From DAOUTW01 sp964523575 (GTDB lineage Bacteria > Zixibacteria > MSB-5A5 > GN15 > JAAZOE01): DNA of 64,000 bases. The notes under the pieces were generated by a model. The model had not been told where the DNA came from, did no database searches, and saw nothing but the letters and a program-made list of their open reading frames with translations. Location of the stretch: the NCBI GenBank assembly GCA_964523575.1, contig CAZGAV010000009.1, positions 1 through 64,000 on the forward strand, in the 5' to 3' direction. Each line of letters opens with the position of its first letter. Position 1 is the first letter of the stretch. A program made the translations under genes and the position numbers. Below are positions 35,106 to 44,448 of the stretch, piece by piece.

Positions 35106-36074
35106 TCAAATCCATTTCTTCTTCTTGAAAAAGAACAAGAGAGCGATCGTGATAATCAGAACCAGAATCCAGAAAAAGGTGTAACCGTATTTCCAGGTAT
35201 ATTCCGGCATATATCGGAAATTCATGCCGTACAGCCCGACCAGGAAGGTCGGCGGCATCAGGATGGCGGTGAAGATGGTCAGGACTTTGATGATCTCGTT
35301 GGTCCGGGTGGAAACACTGGAGTAATAAACATCCAGGGCCGAGATAAGCGTATCGCGATGGGCGTCGGCGATTTCATTGATCCGCGACATATGATCGTAA
35401 ATATCGCTCAGGTAAACCATCGACCTCTCCGAGATCAATTCATGCTTTTCGCGGGTCAGGTGCGCCAGCACTTCCTGCTGAGGCGCGGCAATCCGTTTCA
35501 GGTGATGAATATCGCGGCGCAGAGCGAAAATGGTCTTGACGGTCTCTTCCTCCGGCTCCTCGAAAACATCGTCCTCGACGGCATCGACCTCGAATTCCAG
35601 AATATCGAGGGCGGTGCTGTAGTTGTCGACGATGGCGTCCAGAATGGCATGGGACAGGAAATCGGCGCCGCGCGAAAACAAACGATCATCCTTGCGGGCC
35701 CGGGCATAAATTTTTTCGAAAACCGGATGATCGTCGAAGTGGACGGTGACGACGGCGTTTTTGGTCAGGAAAAGATCGACCTCACTGGCCTTGAGTCCTT
35801 TTTCCTTGCCCATATAATCGGCCAGCTGGAAAACCATGAACAGGTACTTGCCGTAATCGTCGAGCTTGGAGCGGGGCACTTCCGAAATGACGTCCTCGAT
35901 GGCCAGGGGGTGGAACTTGAAGTCATGGGTGAGGACGAATGATTCCTTGTCGGACGGCGTGCACATATCGACCCACATGATCAGATCGGGCCGGGACAGG
36001 TATTCATCGAAGTCGATGATCCCCTCGAACATTTTCGTGCCCTCCTGGGGCGTCCAGATAAATGTCCGAATCAT
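35106..36074 (-). CDS. corA: CorA-type magnesium/cobalt transporter
   Basis: A 322-residue 2-TM-GxN channel for divalent cations. The long N-terminal cytoplasmic part ends in the stalk helix; the C-terminus has two membrane spans, the first ending in the family motif YGMNF (GLYGMNFRYMPEY) and the second FFWILVLIITIALLFFF followed by a basic KKKKW tail. The gene starts within the last 4 bases (ATGA) of the flippase-like gene, so both proteins are probably made from one transcript. The ion specificity is not readable from the sequence. Confidence 0.94.
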   Translation of the reverse strand: MIRTFIWTPQEGTKMFEGIIDFDEYLSRPDLIMWVDMCTPSDKESFVLTHDFKFHPLAIEDVISEVPRSKLDDYGKYLFMVFQLADYMGKEKGLKASEVDLFLTKNAVVTVHFDDHPVFEKIYARARKDDRLFSRGADFLSHAILDAIVDNYSTALDILEFEVDAVEDDVFEEPEEETVKTIFALRRDIHHLKRIAAPQQEVLAHLTREKHELISERSMVYLSDIYDHMSRINEIADAHRDTLISALDVYYSSVSTRTNEIIKVLTIFTAILMPPTFLVGLYGMNFRYMPEYTWKYGYTFFWILVLIITIALLFFFKKKKWI

Positions 36075-37117
36075 GCCTGATCTCCTTCGACCGGAACCTC
36101 AGTCTCGACCACCATTTTTTCCACTTCGGCCATCAGCTCCTGGTCCTTGCTGATTTCAGAGAGCGAGAAATGCTCCTTGAACAGGAAAAAGGCGGAGAGG
36201 CCGATCATCGGCAGCATATCGACTATATACAAAATGACCGAGAAAAGCACCGCCTCGGTTTTGGGCACGCCGAATATATTCAACCCGGCCACGACCGCCA
36301 GTTGAAAAGAACCGACATTGCCCGGCGTCACCGGCACCATCAGGGCCAGATAATTAATGATAATTACGACCACGGCGGCCCAGATGGGAAGATTGAAATT
36401 GAACATGTGGAAAAGAAAATAAACCGAAACGATATGCGCCATCCAGGCCAGAACGGTCAGAATCGAGACCACGAACAATTTGTCGGTCGATTTCATGACC
36501 GAGATGCCCTCGTTGAACGATCGCAGGAATTTCCGCAGGACCAGAAACATTTTGGGCGATCGAGGGCGCAGTTTATAATACCCGAATCGTTCCAGCCGGT
36601 GCTGGAAATGAAGACTGGCATAAAAAAGCATCAGCACCAGAAGAGTAGCGGCGGCGATGATATAGCTGACGAAACGATATTCCTGGGGAAATACGAAGAC
36701 GCTGGACGAGAGCAACATCAGCATAATCAGGCCGGCGCCGTCGAGGACAATTTCCAAGAATATGGTTGAAAAAGCATAGGTCTTGGAAAAATCGCCTTTC
36801 CGGGAAAACAGTATAACCCGGCCCGCCTGACCCGTCAGGGCCGGCAATAAAACGGCGATCAACTGCGAAGTGGCATAGAGAGACAGAGTCGGCCAGAAAA
36901 GCACCTTGCGAACCTTGCTGACGATGGTTTTCCAGCGCGAGGCCTTGAAAACTACCAGAAGGGTCGTGCTGATCAGAACCGGCAGGAAAAAAAGCAGTTT
37001 CAGGCCCCTGGCAACCTCCATAGTCCGGGGCACATTCAGATCATAGAAGAGAAAGATCAGAATTCCAATGGCGATCAGCCCGCCCCAAAATTGTTTCTTC
37101 TTAAATATGGAGGCCAT
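36071..37117 (-). CDS. Flippase-like membrane protein (lysylphosphatidylglycerol synthase TM domain, PF03706 type)
   Basis: A 348-residue integral membrane protein with about eight hydrophobic spans, of the family that includes the AglD C-terminal region and the flippase part of MprF. Recognisable stretches are SQLIAVLLPALTGQAGRVIL, NYLALMVPVTPGNVGSFQ (the PGNxG-type motif), and LNIFGVPKTEAVLFSVILY. It probably moves a lipid or polyprenyl-linked molecule across the inner membrane; the cargo is unknown. It is cotranslated with corA. A TTGACA promoter and, after it, a terminator-like hairpin lie in its 112-base leader. Confidence 0.85.
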   Translation of the reverse strand: MASIFKKKQFWGGLIAIGILIFLFYDLNVPRTMEVARGLKLLFFLPVLISTTLLVVFKASRWKTIVSKVRKVLFWPTLSLYATSQLIAVLLPALTGQAGRVILFSRKGDFSKTYAFSTIFLEIVLDGAGLIMLMLLSSSVFVFPQEYRFVSYIIAAATLLVLMLFYASLHFQHRLERFGYYKLRPRSPKMFLVLRKFLRSFNEGISVMKSTDKLFVVSILTVLAWMAHIVSVYFLFHMFNFNLPIWAAVVVIIINYLALMVPVTPGNVGSFQLAVVAGLNIFGVPKTEAVLFSVILYIVDMLPMIGLSAFFLFKEHFSLSEISKDQELMAEVEKMVVETEVPVEGDQA

Positions 37118-37125
37118 ACCGTCTC

Positions 37126-37148
37126 AAAAAATAACCGGCCAGGGCCGG
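37126..37148 (-). terminator. Terminator-like hairpin before the flippase-like gene
   Basis: On the minus strand, CCGGC-CCTG-GCCGG followed by TTATTTTTT, ending 8 bases before the ATG at 37117. It may end the Bat operon, or act as an attenuator because it lies downstream of the promoter at 37167-37195. Confidence 0.6.
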
Positions 37149-37166
37149 AAGTTCTAAATAATCGGA

Positions 37167-37195
37167 AAGTTAGACAAAAACAATCGGCCTGTCAA
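37167..37195 (-). promoter_or_regulatory. Candidate promoter of the flippase-like gene and corA
   Basis: On the minus strand, a perfect TTGACA (37190-37195), a 17-base spacer and TAACTT (37167-37172). The -10 fit is weak, but the same TTGACA-17-TAnCTT form occurs before recG. Confidence 0.4.
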
Positions 37196-37229
37196 ACAAA
37201 TTTGGAGAATCGGAGGGGGCTTTGACGGC

Positions 37230-37988
37230 CTAAATTTCCTCGGCGACCGACTTGGGAATCCAGCCTTTTAGACGGTTTTCGAAATTGACCCAATAATAAC
37301 CGGATTCTTCTCGTTCGATCTTGAAGACCAGCCCGGCATGAGCCGTGAACTTGGTGTTGAAATCCTCTCCGGGACCGTTTTTGACGTCGGCCTGCTGGGC
37401 GATAACAACTCCTTCACGCGTCAGGACATCGCGGTCAACCTTAACGGCGGTAAATATACCCGCCACCAGAAATAACGTCAGAACGGTGGCGAAAACCGGG
37501 ATCGGGATGCGGTACCAGCGATAAATGAAGCCAATCATGATAATCGCCATCGTCAGGAGATACAGAATAAACGCGATCCAGGTGATCCAGTGGAGGGTGA
37601 AGGAATCGAAGAAGCGGTTGATATAGTCGAGCACGATTGTGCCCTCGGTCACTTCGATTTTGTCGATGGCGAACTGGCGGGCGAACTCCAGATTGGCCCT
37701 GATGTCGTCGTCGCCGGGATTGAGCCTCGAGGCCCGAATATAATTCATAATCGCATGCCCCAGCTGACCTTCCCGAAAATAAGCGTTACCCAGATTATAA
37801 TACAGCGGCGCCGATTCGTAGCCGGCGGAAACAATCTTTTCATATTCGGCGACGGCTCCCGCAAAATCGCCGTCGGTATAAAGCTTGTTACCCTGCTGAA
37901 AATTATAATCGAGACTGCTCGGCCACGCCGCCGTGGCCAGCGTCATAGCCATCAGGACAACCATTATCACGATTTTCGGCTTCATCAC
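37230..37988 (-). CDS. BatE-like TPR and SH3 protein
   Basis: A 252-residue membrane-bound protein of the Bat (aerotolerance) cluster. It has a signal or anchor helix (VIMVVLMAMTLATAAW), tetratricopeptide repeats (QGNKLYTDGDFAGAVAEYEK, then YYNLGNAYFREGQLGHAIMNY), two central membrane spans, and a C-terminal SH3-like domain (QADVKNGPGEDFNTKFTAHAG to RLKGWIPKS). This is the BatE layout. It overlaps batD by 4 bases and is the last gene of the operon. The function of Bat proteins is thought to lie in envelope stress or protein assembly. Confidence 0.87.
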   Translation of the reverse strand: MMKPKIVIMVVLMAMTLATAAWPSSLDYNFQQGNKLYTDGDFAGAVAEYEKIVSAGYESAPLYYNLGNAYFREGQLGHAIMNYIRASRLNPGDDDIRANLEFARQFAIDKIEVTEGTIVLDYINRFFDSFTLHWITWIAFILYLLTMAIIMIGFIYRWYRIPIPVFATVLTLFLVAGIFTAVKVDRDVLTREGVVIAQQADVKNGPGEDFNTKFTAHAGLVFKIEREESGYYWVNFENRLKGWIPKSVAEEI

Positions 37989-39811
37989 AACACGCCCCCA
38001 AGGTCTATAATCGTCCGGCGCACCCGTTCGAAAATCCGTTCCTTGCTGTCGGCCTCGGAACCTCCGGCAAAACGGCTGAAATCGACGTCATGAAGAACCG
38101 TCAGGGTATTTTCCAGAAGTCCCTCGGGAATATTCTTTTGTTCCAATAGCCCCTTCACCCGTTCGCTGGTGAGACCATGCGCCGAAACATTGAACTTATC
38201 GGCGATGAATTGATGAACCGCCGATGATAATTCGGCATAAAATTGGGCTTCGTGGCTGCTGCTTTGCAGGAAACTTTCGGCCTTCTTGAGACGCTTGCGG
38301 GCCTCGGCCGCGGCGCGCCGCTGACGCGCATATCCGATATCATTGGCCAGACGCCGCTTGCGCCGCGTATCAAACATCCCCCCGATAACGGCCAGCATCG
38401 GGATGACCGTGATGATGATAAAGATCGGCGAGGTCAGAAGAAGATGGCCGCGCTTTCTCAGGTTCCCCTCATCCATTTTGATAAAGCGGATATCGGTTTC
38501 CTTGAGATTGATGGTCTGTCCGCTGACCATATTATAAGGAATTTCGGTTCCGGTCACGCCCTCGCCCTTTTTAACCTCGAGATTGATGGCCGCCGTGGAT
38601 ACTTCTTTATATTTCTTCTGGCCGGGATCGAAATAATTGAGAATAATCGGGTCGATGACATGCTTGCCCGACAAACGGGGAATCAGTAGATATTCAAAAG
38701 TCTTGGTCCCGCCGAGTTGATCGTTGATATTCGAGACTTTGAAATCGGAGGAGGCTTTTTCGACCCGGAAACCGTCGAGGTTGGGCAGGGTCGGCTCCGG
38801 AATCGATTTGACATTCCCCTGACCCGAAATTTTGACCGTCAAAGTTATGGCCTCGTTGACCTCGACCGCGGTTTTGTCAACGTTGGCCGATATTTTGTAA
38901 CTGCCGACGCCGCCGGAAAAACGGCTGGTCTTGCCGTCCAGCGGCAGGGGTTTGACCGTCACCGTCAGAGGTTTTGATTTGACCTCAACTCTCTTCCCCT
39001 GTTCGAGTACGCCGTCAAAAAACGAGAACGGATCGCGGGTGCGGCTGCGGCTTCGATCCGGGACCGTCACCGACACCCGGGCCGGACTGATCGACAATTC
39101 TCCCGGCTTGGTCGGAAACAAAGCCGTCCGGAGTTCGGTAACCATATACCTGCGGCCGTTGATTATCTGATAAAACTGCTTTTGCGGCGGAATATCATTG
39201 GACCAGAAGCCGGGTGTCGAGGGCGGGAAATAATCGGGACTCGACAGCGTCTGGACAGCCCGATAGTATTTCACCGATAACGTCACCTGTTGATCGACAT
39301 AGACCGACTTCTTATCGACGATAGCCATCAAGAAGATATCATCCTTGTTGCCGGATTGATCGACGGTTTCCTCGGCGGTGGAATCCTCACCGGCCTCGCC
39401 CGATTTGACCACCGTGATGGATAATTCGTTGGATGCATATCGTTTGCCATTGATCAGAAGCGTGGCCGAACGGATCGGAAAGGTCCCTTCCCGCTTCGGC
39501 GACAGGATATAATTGAACATCACCGAACTGCTGATGACGCCGTTGATGATCTGTATATTGGAGGAACTTCCGGCCGAGAAAATCTGGAATTGCGGCAAGG
39601 GCGGCAGTTTCGGTTCCGGCAATTGCGCCTGTCCGCTCCCCGTCACCGAGACCGTTAAAGTCGCCGTCTCATTCATCGCGATCTTGGTACGATCCAGGCT
39701 CAGCGTAATCTGGACGTCATCATTCTGGGCCGCCGCCGGGACAAAACCAAAGGCGGTCAGCAGGAGTATGCCATACCATAGCGGCCGATATATGAAGCGC
39801 GACTTTACCAA
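37985..39811 (-). CDS. batD: Oxygen-tolerance protein BatD
   Basis: A 608-residue secreted membrane protein. Signal peptide ends around VPAAA, giving a mature N-terminus at Gln (QNDDVQITLSLDRTK). The BatD domain has repeated beta-sandwich units: SVTGSGQAQLPEPKLPPLPQ, SSVMFNYILSPKREGTFPI and the second copy KISGQGNVKSIPEPTLPNLDG. A membrane span near IFIIITVIPMLAVIGGMF is followed by a basic cytoplasmic or coiled segment (RRAAAEARKRLKKAESFL). It overlaps the BatE-like gene and the TPR gene. It probably acts in the periplasm with the VWA proteins. Confidence 0.92.
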   Translation of the reverse strand: MVKSRFIYRPLWYGILLLTAFGFVPAAAQNDDVQITLSLDRTKIAMNETATLTVSVTGSGQAQLPEPKLPPLPQFQIFSAGSSSNIQIINGVISSSVMFNYILSPKREGTFPIRSATLLINGKRYASNELSITVVKSGEAGEDSTAEETVDQSGNKDDIFLMAIVDKKSVYVDQQVTLSVKYYRAVQTLSSPDYFPPSTPGFWSNDIPPQKQFYQIINGRRYMVTELRTALFPTKPGELSISPARVSVTVPDRSRSRTRDPFSFFDGVLEQGKRVEVKSKPLTVTVKPLPLDGKTSRFSGGVGSYKISANVDKTAVEVNEAITLTVKISGQGNVKSIPEPTLPNLDGFRVEKASSDFKVSNINDQLGGTKTFEYLLIPRLSGKHVIDPIILNYFDPGQKKYKEVSTAAINLEVKKGEGVTGTEIPYNMVSGQTINLKETDIRFIKMDEGNLRKRGHLLLTSPIFIIITVIPMLAVIGGMFDTRRKRRLANDIGYARQRRAAAEARKRLKKAESFLQSSSHEAQFYAELSSAVHQFIADKFNVSAHGLTSERVKGLLEQKNIPEGLLENTLTVLHDVDFSRFAGGSEADSKERIFERVRRTIIDLGGVL

Positions 39812-40623
39812 TCGTTACCCCGATATATGCCCTGGACTTTGTACCGTTTCTGCTTCTTCTGATTGTCGGCGTCCGAATCCTTCAAGGCGTTCAATATCCG
39901 CAAGGCATCTTCCTTACTCATTTCATCGGTTTTCTGTTCCTGCTGTTCCATCTGCTGGGCCTGATTCTCTACGGAATCCTGGTCCTGAGGTTGCGGCGCC
40001 GGTTCCTGTTTTTGCTCCTGTTGTTGTTGATCCTGTTGCTGATCCTGCTTATTCTGTTGTTGTTGCTGCTGATCCTGTTTTTGCTGATCCTGTTGTTGTT
40101 GCTGGTCTTTTTCCTGCTCCTGATCCTGTTGCTGTTGATCCTGCTGCTGCTGATCCTGCTGTTGTTGCTGTTGCTGATCCTGAGGCTGTTTCTTCATTTG
40201 CTCTTTGAGGCGGTTGCGCGCCAGTTCCAGATTGTACTTGGCATCCATGTCATCCGGGTTCAACTCCAGCGCTTTCTGATACCAGGCGATGGCTTTCTTA
40301 TAATCCTCCTGCTTGAAAAAACCGTTCCCGCCGTTGTAGTAGGCGTCGGACTGGAGCTTGATATCATCGGAATTAAGCGCCTTCTGGTATTTCTCGACGG
40401 CGGCCTCGTATTTGCCGGTTTCGACCAGAGTGTTGGCCTCGTTGTAATATATCTTCGGCGTTTCCGGCCGGGCCATTTCCGCCTGATGATAATAATCGAG
40501 CGCCTGTTCGAATTTGCCCTCCGCGTAGGCCTTATTGCCGGCCTCATTGAGGGACACATGGTCGTCGGCCGCGACCGGCCCGGCCAAAGCCAGAATCAGC
40601 AATATAATACACCCGTACCGCAT
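39805..40623 (-). CDS. BatC-like TPR protein with a Q/D-rich tail
   Basis: A 272-residue protein with a signal peptide (ILALAGPVAA) and three to four TPRs (NKAYAEGKFEQALDYYHQAE, ANTLVETGKYEAAVEKYQKAL, AIAWYQKALELNPDDMDAKY). Residues 140-235 are low-complexity, made of Gln/Asp/Lys runs such as DQQQQDQQQQ. The end has KYKVQGIYRGNDW. The layout fits BatC. The charged coil is probably flexible; it makes antisense frames rich in Leu/Ile that are not genes. It overlaps batD by 7 bases and follows the VWA gene by one shared base. Confidence 0.87.
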   Translation of the reverse strand: MRYGCIILLILALAGPVAADDHVSLNEAGNKAYAEGKFEQALDYYHQAEMARPETPKIYYNEANTLVETGKYEAAVEKYQKALNSDDIKLQSDAYYNGGNGFFKQEDYKKAIAWYQKALELNPDDMDAKYNLELARNRLKEQMKKQPQDQQQQQQQDQQQQDQQQQDQEQEKDQQQQQDQQKQDQQQQQQNKQDQQQDQQQQEQKQEPAPQPQDQDSVENQAQQMEQQEQKTDEMSKEDALRILNALKDSDADNQKKQKRYKVQGIYRGNDW

Positions 40624-41660
40624 TACTTTTCATCGCTCCTTTTTCCCGGACGGACTCTCTCCGGGACAAACACTTCCCAGATCACGAACATCAGGGCCAG
40701 CGCCAAAGGCCACTGGAAGCGGTCATCATACTGTAAAAGTAGTTTTCCTTCAAGTTCCTTTTTCTCCAATTTGGAGATATCGTCGTAAATCTTGTCCAGT
40801 TCCAGTTCCGACGGCGTCGAACGATAATATTTTCCGCCGGTGGTCAGGGCTATTTTCTGCAGGGTCGTTTCATCCATCTTCGATATGATGACATTGCCCT
40901 CGTCGTCCTTCTTGAAACCGACCCGTTCGCCGCGCTGGTTATAGATCGGAATCGGTTCTCCTTCGGGTTTGCCGATGCCGACGGTATAAATTTTGACGCC
41001 TTCCTTGCGAGCATCCTCGGCCGCTTCGAGCGGTTTGGTGTCCTGATCTTCGCCGTCGGTCAGCAGAATCAGTACTTTATGTTTGCGTTCCTTGCTGACA
41101 AAACCCGAGGTCGCCGTACGAATCGCCTCGCCGATAGCCGTACCCTGCACCGGGATGATATCGGGATCGATGACGTCCAGGAACATCCGGGCGGCGCCAT
41201 AGTCGAGCGTCAACGGGCATTGGATGAAGGCTTCGCCGGCGAAGGTTACCAGCCCGATCCGGTCGCCTTTGAGGCGCTGGGGATCAATCAACGACCTGAT
41301 TTCCTGCTTGGCCTTCTCCATCCGGGAAATCGGCCCCGGGTTGACGTCGAGCGCCTCCATGGAGCGGGAGACATCGACGGCAATCATGATGTCGATCCCT
41401 TCCCGTTTCATCATCTCCATATGCGTGCCCAACTGCGGCTTGGCGATCGCCAGCGATAAAAACAGCACCGCCGCCAACAGCATGACCGCCTTGGTCACCT
41501 GCCGCGGATAGGAGATGCCAGAGGCGGCCCGCATGACCAGCGGGATATCGCCGAAGCGGGCCAACAGTTTTTTCTTCCGGGTGATCGACCACCAGAAAAA
41601 GAGACCCAGGATCGGGACCAGCGCAATCGCCAGCAAATATATCGGTGCGTAAAATCTCAT
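40623..41660 (-). CDS. Aerotolerance VWA-domain membrane protein (BatB-like)
   Basis: A 345-residue protein with two N-terminal membrane helices, a periplasmic von Willebrand factor A domain, and a C-terminal membrane helix (FQWPLALALMFVIWEVFV). The metal-binding MIDAS site is DVSRSM near residue 95, with the later residues TFAGEAFIQCPLT, GTAIGEAI and LLTDGEDQD. Together with the DUF58 and MoxR genes upstream it forms a typical MoxR/VWA chaperone-like module. A second VWA gene, of which only the C-terminus is visible, lies just before it. Confidence 0.92.
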   Translation of the reverse strand: MRFYAPIYLLAIALVPILGLFFWWSITRKKKLLARFGDIPLVMRAASGISYPRQVTKAVMLLAAVLFLSLAIAKPQLGTHMEMMKREGIDIMIAVDVSRSMEALDVNPGPISRMEKAKQEIRSLIDPQRLKGDRIGLVTFAGEAFIQCPLTLDYGAARMFLDVIDPDIIPVQGTAIGEAIRTATSGFVSKERKHKVLILLTDGEDQDTKPLEAAEDARKEGVKIYTVGIGKPEGEPIPIYNQRGERVGFKKDDEGNVIISKMDETTLQKIALTTGGKYYRSTPSELELDKIYDDISKLEKKELEGKLLLQYDDRFQWPLALALMFVIWEVFVPERVRPGKRSDEK

Positions 41661-41673
41661 GACCCGTTATCCT

Positions 41674-41821
41674 CTACGGTATCTTTCTCAAGTATGTCTG
41701 ACTCAAAAACATCTCGGCCAGCAAAAGCACGAAGCCGACCGCCAGGAAATTGAAAAAGAGCTCTTTATATTGTATATACTCGTGAACTTTGATTTTAGTT
41801 TTTTCCAATTGATCGATGTCG
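41674..41821 (-). CDS. Second VWA-domain Bat protein (BatA-like), C-terminus only
   Basis: About 48 residues are visible after an assembly gap, in the frame closed by the stop at 41674. They read as the C-terminal membrane anchor of a BatA-type VWA protein: LEKTKIKVHEYIQYKELFF, then NFLAVGFVLLLAEMFLSQTY. The rest (MIDAS domain and N-terminus) is missing in the gap. It precedes the BatB-like gene by 13 bases. A BatA identity is inferred from position and this tail. Confidence 0.75.
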
Positions 41822-41921
41822 NNNNNNNNNNNNNNNNNNNNNNNNNNNNNNNNNNNNNNNNNNNNNNNNNNNNNNNNNNNNNNNNNNNNNNNNNNNNNNN
41901 NNNNNNNNNNNNNNNNNNNNN
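41822..41921. other. Assembly gap (100 N)
   Basis: Exactly 100 N. Because the flanks are the C-terminal end of one gene and the interior of another, at least about 850 bases of real sequence are probably missing if the VWA gene is full length. Confidence 0.95.
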
Positions 41922-42967
41922 GAAAAATATTCCCGCAGTTCGGGCGGCGCAAACCGCAATTCGGAATCATCCTCATTGGGATCGCGCTCCGCCGCCACCA
42001 ATACCGGTTCCGGCGCCGCCTTGGCCCGCCGGGCCGGAGTCATATCTTTGCTTTTGGTCACCAGTTCGTACGCCGTTTCCCAATCGAGCTCCGGACGGTC
42101 GAACGGGGGAATATACTTGGCGAATTTGACGAGGTCGGCGTGCTCGAAAAACGAAATCGCATCCCGGTGCAATTCTTCTTCAAGGGAAACATCGAATAGA
42201 GCCTCATCCAGTTCGGTTGTGGTCATGTCGGCGGAATCGAATTCAAATTTGAGACCGAAATATTTCTTCATGATCTCGGTCAGCTCGAAATAGAACGGCT
42301 TCACTTCGCCCTGCCCCGGGAGGTCCTTATCCTTGAGAAGGGCCAGTTCGGCAAAAGCGATTTCCCATGACGGCCGGGGATCGACATAAGGCGCTTTTTC
42401 CACGACCTTCCTGCGGCGCATGAAATAGTATATCAGCCCACCGGCGATTAACACCGCCGCCAGCGCAATAATTATCCAGAGGGTTTTGGATTTCCCCACC
42501 AGCGAGGCCTGCGCTTTGAGAGGACGCGGCTGAAGAGAATCGACGCTGGCGCCTTCGGCCAGCACCGACTTGATAAAAATCTTGATGGGATCGGCGCTGA
42601 TATATTTGACCGTCGAATCCTGCATCCGGTATTGGATCGGCAACGGTGGGATGACATAGTCGCCGGTCGTGAAAGTGCGCAGATCGAAGCTGATCGTCTG
42701 GCGGCGGCGGCCGTCATCCAGCTTCTGTTCTTCGCCGAAATCATAATCCTTGACTTCAAAACCGCCCAGATTGGCGCCCGCCGCCGGGGGCGTCAGTTGA
42801 AGCGTCGAATCATAGGTTATGGTAATCGAATACTTGATCAAATCGCCGATATAAGCCGACTGCTTGTCAACCGCGGCGGTGACGTCGATGAGATCGGCCG
42901 CCCGGCAGGCATAAGCGACCAGGACCGAGGCGATGACGATAAGGGCGATACGCTTGACCGGAGTCAT
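41922..42967 (-). CDS. BatD-like membrane protein, C-terminus lost in gap
   Basis: About 348 residues are visible. A signal peptide (LIVIASVLVAYACRA) precedes one beta-sandwich unit (ITITYDSTLQLTPPAAGANL, FDLRTFTTGDYVIPPLPIQ), a single membrane span (SLVGKSKTLWIIIALAAVLI and onwards) and a cytoplasmic helical segment with EIMKKYFGLKFEFDSADMTT. It resembles the BatD family and the 293-residue protein at 47131-48012, with which it shares this layout. The final residues before the gap are ELRFAPPELREYF. The true end is unknown. Confidence 0.75.
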
Positions 42968-44448
42968 GATTTCCTCCGGTAAACCAGATACCGCTCGAAT
43001 CTGCCCTGCAGTTCATAATTCCCCTCAGTGGCGGCGACCAGCGCCTCCGGGGTTTTATTGACGACGACAAAATATGATGCTTCCCTGTTGTCCAAAATCT
43101 CTTTCAAATCCTCATTCAAAATAAAACGATAATGCCTCATTTTCTCCGCGTTGAGCGGGAGAGGATACTCGAATCCCAGAAATTCGATGCCCTCGAAAGT
43201 CGGCTTGTTGGCCAGCACCGATATAATCGGCATTTCGGTCAAAATCGGATCGGTGTCGTCGGTTTGATTCAACGAGGCGCAAACCCGTTTCATATTCCCA
43301 AGGTTGCTGTAGCCGTCGAATTCTCTGACGGCCCCGATATAGACGACGAAATACGGGATAACTCCGAGAATGTAAACCGCCGTCAGATAAAGCGGCAATT
43401 TTTGCCTGAACCCGCTCAGACCGGATCGATGCTGCCGGGCAACGAAGGCCTCTATTCCGCCCACCGATGCCAGAAGGACAAATGGTACCGCCTGAACGAA
43501 GTACTGCTGTAGGACGGGATTGGGGAGCAGGTAGGTCACGGCGATAACGGCCGCCGCCACTCCGGCGATTCCATAAGGTGATGTGAAGATGTTTTTCTTG
43601 TCTGTCGCCTGACGATGCCGCCTCCAGAAAAAATATGTCCCGGCCGCCGCCGCCAGTAATATCAGAATTTGCGGATTGATAAGGACCTTGCCGATAGTCC
43701 ATAATTTTTGATAGAATGAAGCCGGAAATTCGACTCCGGGGTTGCGCATGAAATGGAAACCCAGGTTGTCAAACATGAAGCGTCCCGGATCCCGGAATAA
43801 CAGCAGGAAGGACGGGACAGTGGCCGCCAGCATCGGGAGGAAATAAGCCAGCGTCCTCTTCAGCCAGGCCCGGCCGGAGTGGATCACCAGTGGCAGATAG
43901 AAGACTATTATTAGCGGCATCAGCACCAGGCGGGCGTTGACGGCCAGTGCGATCAAGACGCCGCACAGGGCCACCGGCCATATTTTTTGGGAACGAAGAA
44001 AGATCATCAGGCTCGCGAATGATCCCAGCAGGAATAAATCGGTCCAGGCGAAAGTCTTGGCCACTGAATGCCAGCTGATGACCAAACCCGAGAAAACATA
44101 CAGAGCCAGAACAATATTGATGGTTGTGCGGTCGGTGGTCAGCGTTTTTATCAATTTATAAAAGATAAGCGTCGTCAGGAGTCCCATCAGCACCGAGGCC
44201 AGACGGGTGGTGAACAAAGTCGTGAAACCATGGCCGGCGAAGATCGAAAAAACATAGGGCAGGTACGGCATCTGGGGATAGAAAAAATCGGAATACAACA
44301 TGCGCCCCTGCGCCACTTCGCGGGCGGCGGAGAGATAAAATCCCTCGTCGCCGTCCACCAGACGGTTAAAGGCGAAAAATATCAGCAGACCCAGCTGTAT
44401 GGCGATCAAAAGCCAGGGCCATAGATTTTTCTTCCCGGCCGACGTCAT
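42964..44448 (-). CDS. GT-C family glycosyltransferase (ArnT/PMT-like)
   Basis: A 494-residue integral membrane protein with about 11 spans. The N-terminal acidic motif in the first loop, VDGDEGFYLSAAREVAQG, is the donor-binding DE signature of GT-C enzymes such as ArnT and Pmt. YSDFFYPQMPYLPYVFS follows. It should use a lipid-linked sugar donor in the inner membrane. It lies within the Bat operon, overlapping the BatD-like gene by 4 bases; that is unusual company and may be a regulon link or a rearrangement. The acceptor is unknown. Confidence 0.85.
   Translation of the reverse strand: MTSAGKKNLWPWLLIAIQLGLLIFFAFNRLVDGDEGFYLSAAREVAQGRMLYSDFFYPQMPYLPYVFSIFAGHGFTTLFTTRLASVLMGLLTTLIFYKLIKTLTTDRTTINIVLALYVFSGLVISWHSVAKTFAWTDLFLLGSFASLMIFLRSQKIWPVALCGVLIALAVNARLVLMPLIIVFYLPLVIHSGRAWLKRTLAYFLPMLAATVPSFLLLFRDPGRFMFDNLGFHFMRNPGVEFPASFYQKLWTIGKVLINPQILILLAAAAGTYFFWRRHRQATDKKNIFTSPYGIAGVAAAVIAVTYLLPNPVLQQYFVQAVPFVLLASVGGIEAFVARQHRSGLSGFRQKLPLYLTAVYILGVIPYFVVYIGAVREFDGYSNLGNMKRVCASLNQTDDTDPILTEMPIISVLANKPTFEGIEFLGFEYPLPLNAEKMRHYRFILNEDLKEILDNREASYFVVVNKTPEALVAATEGNYELQGRFERYLVYRRKS

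Noticed and set aside
39991..40788. Leu/Ile-rich plus-strand frame that looks like a membrane protein
   Set aside because: It is the complement of the Gln/Asp repeat codons of the BatC-like gene, so the hydrophobicity is an artefact.
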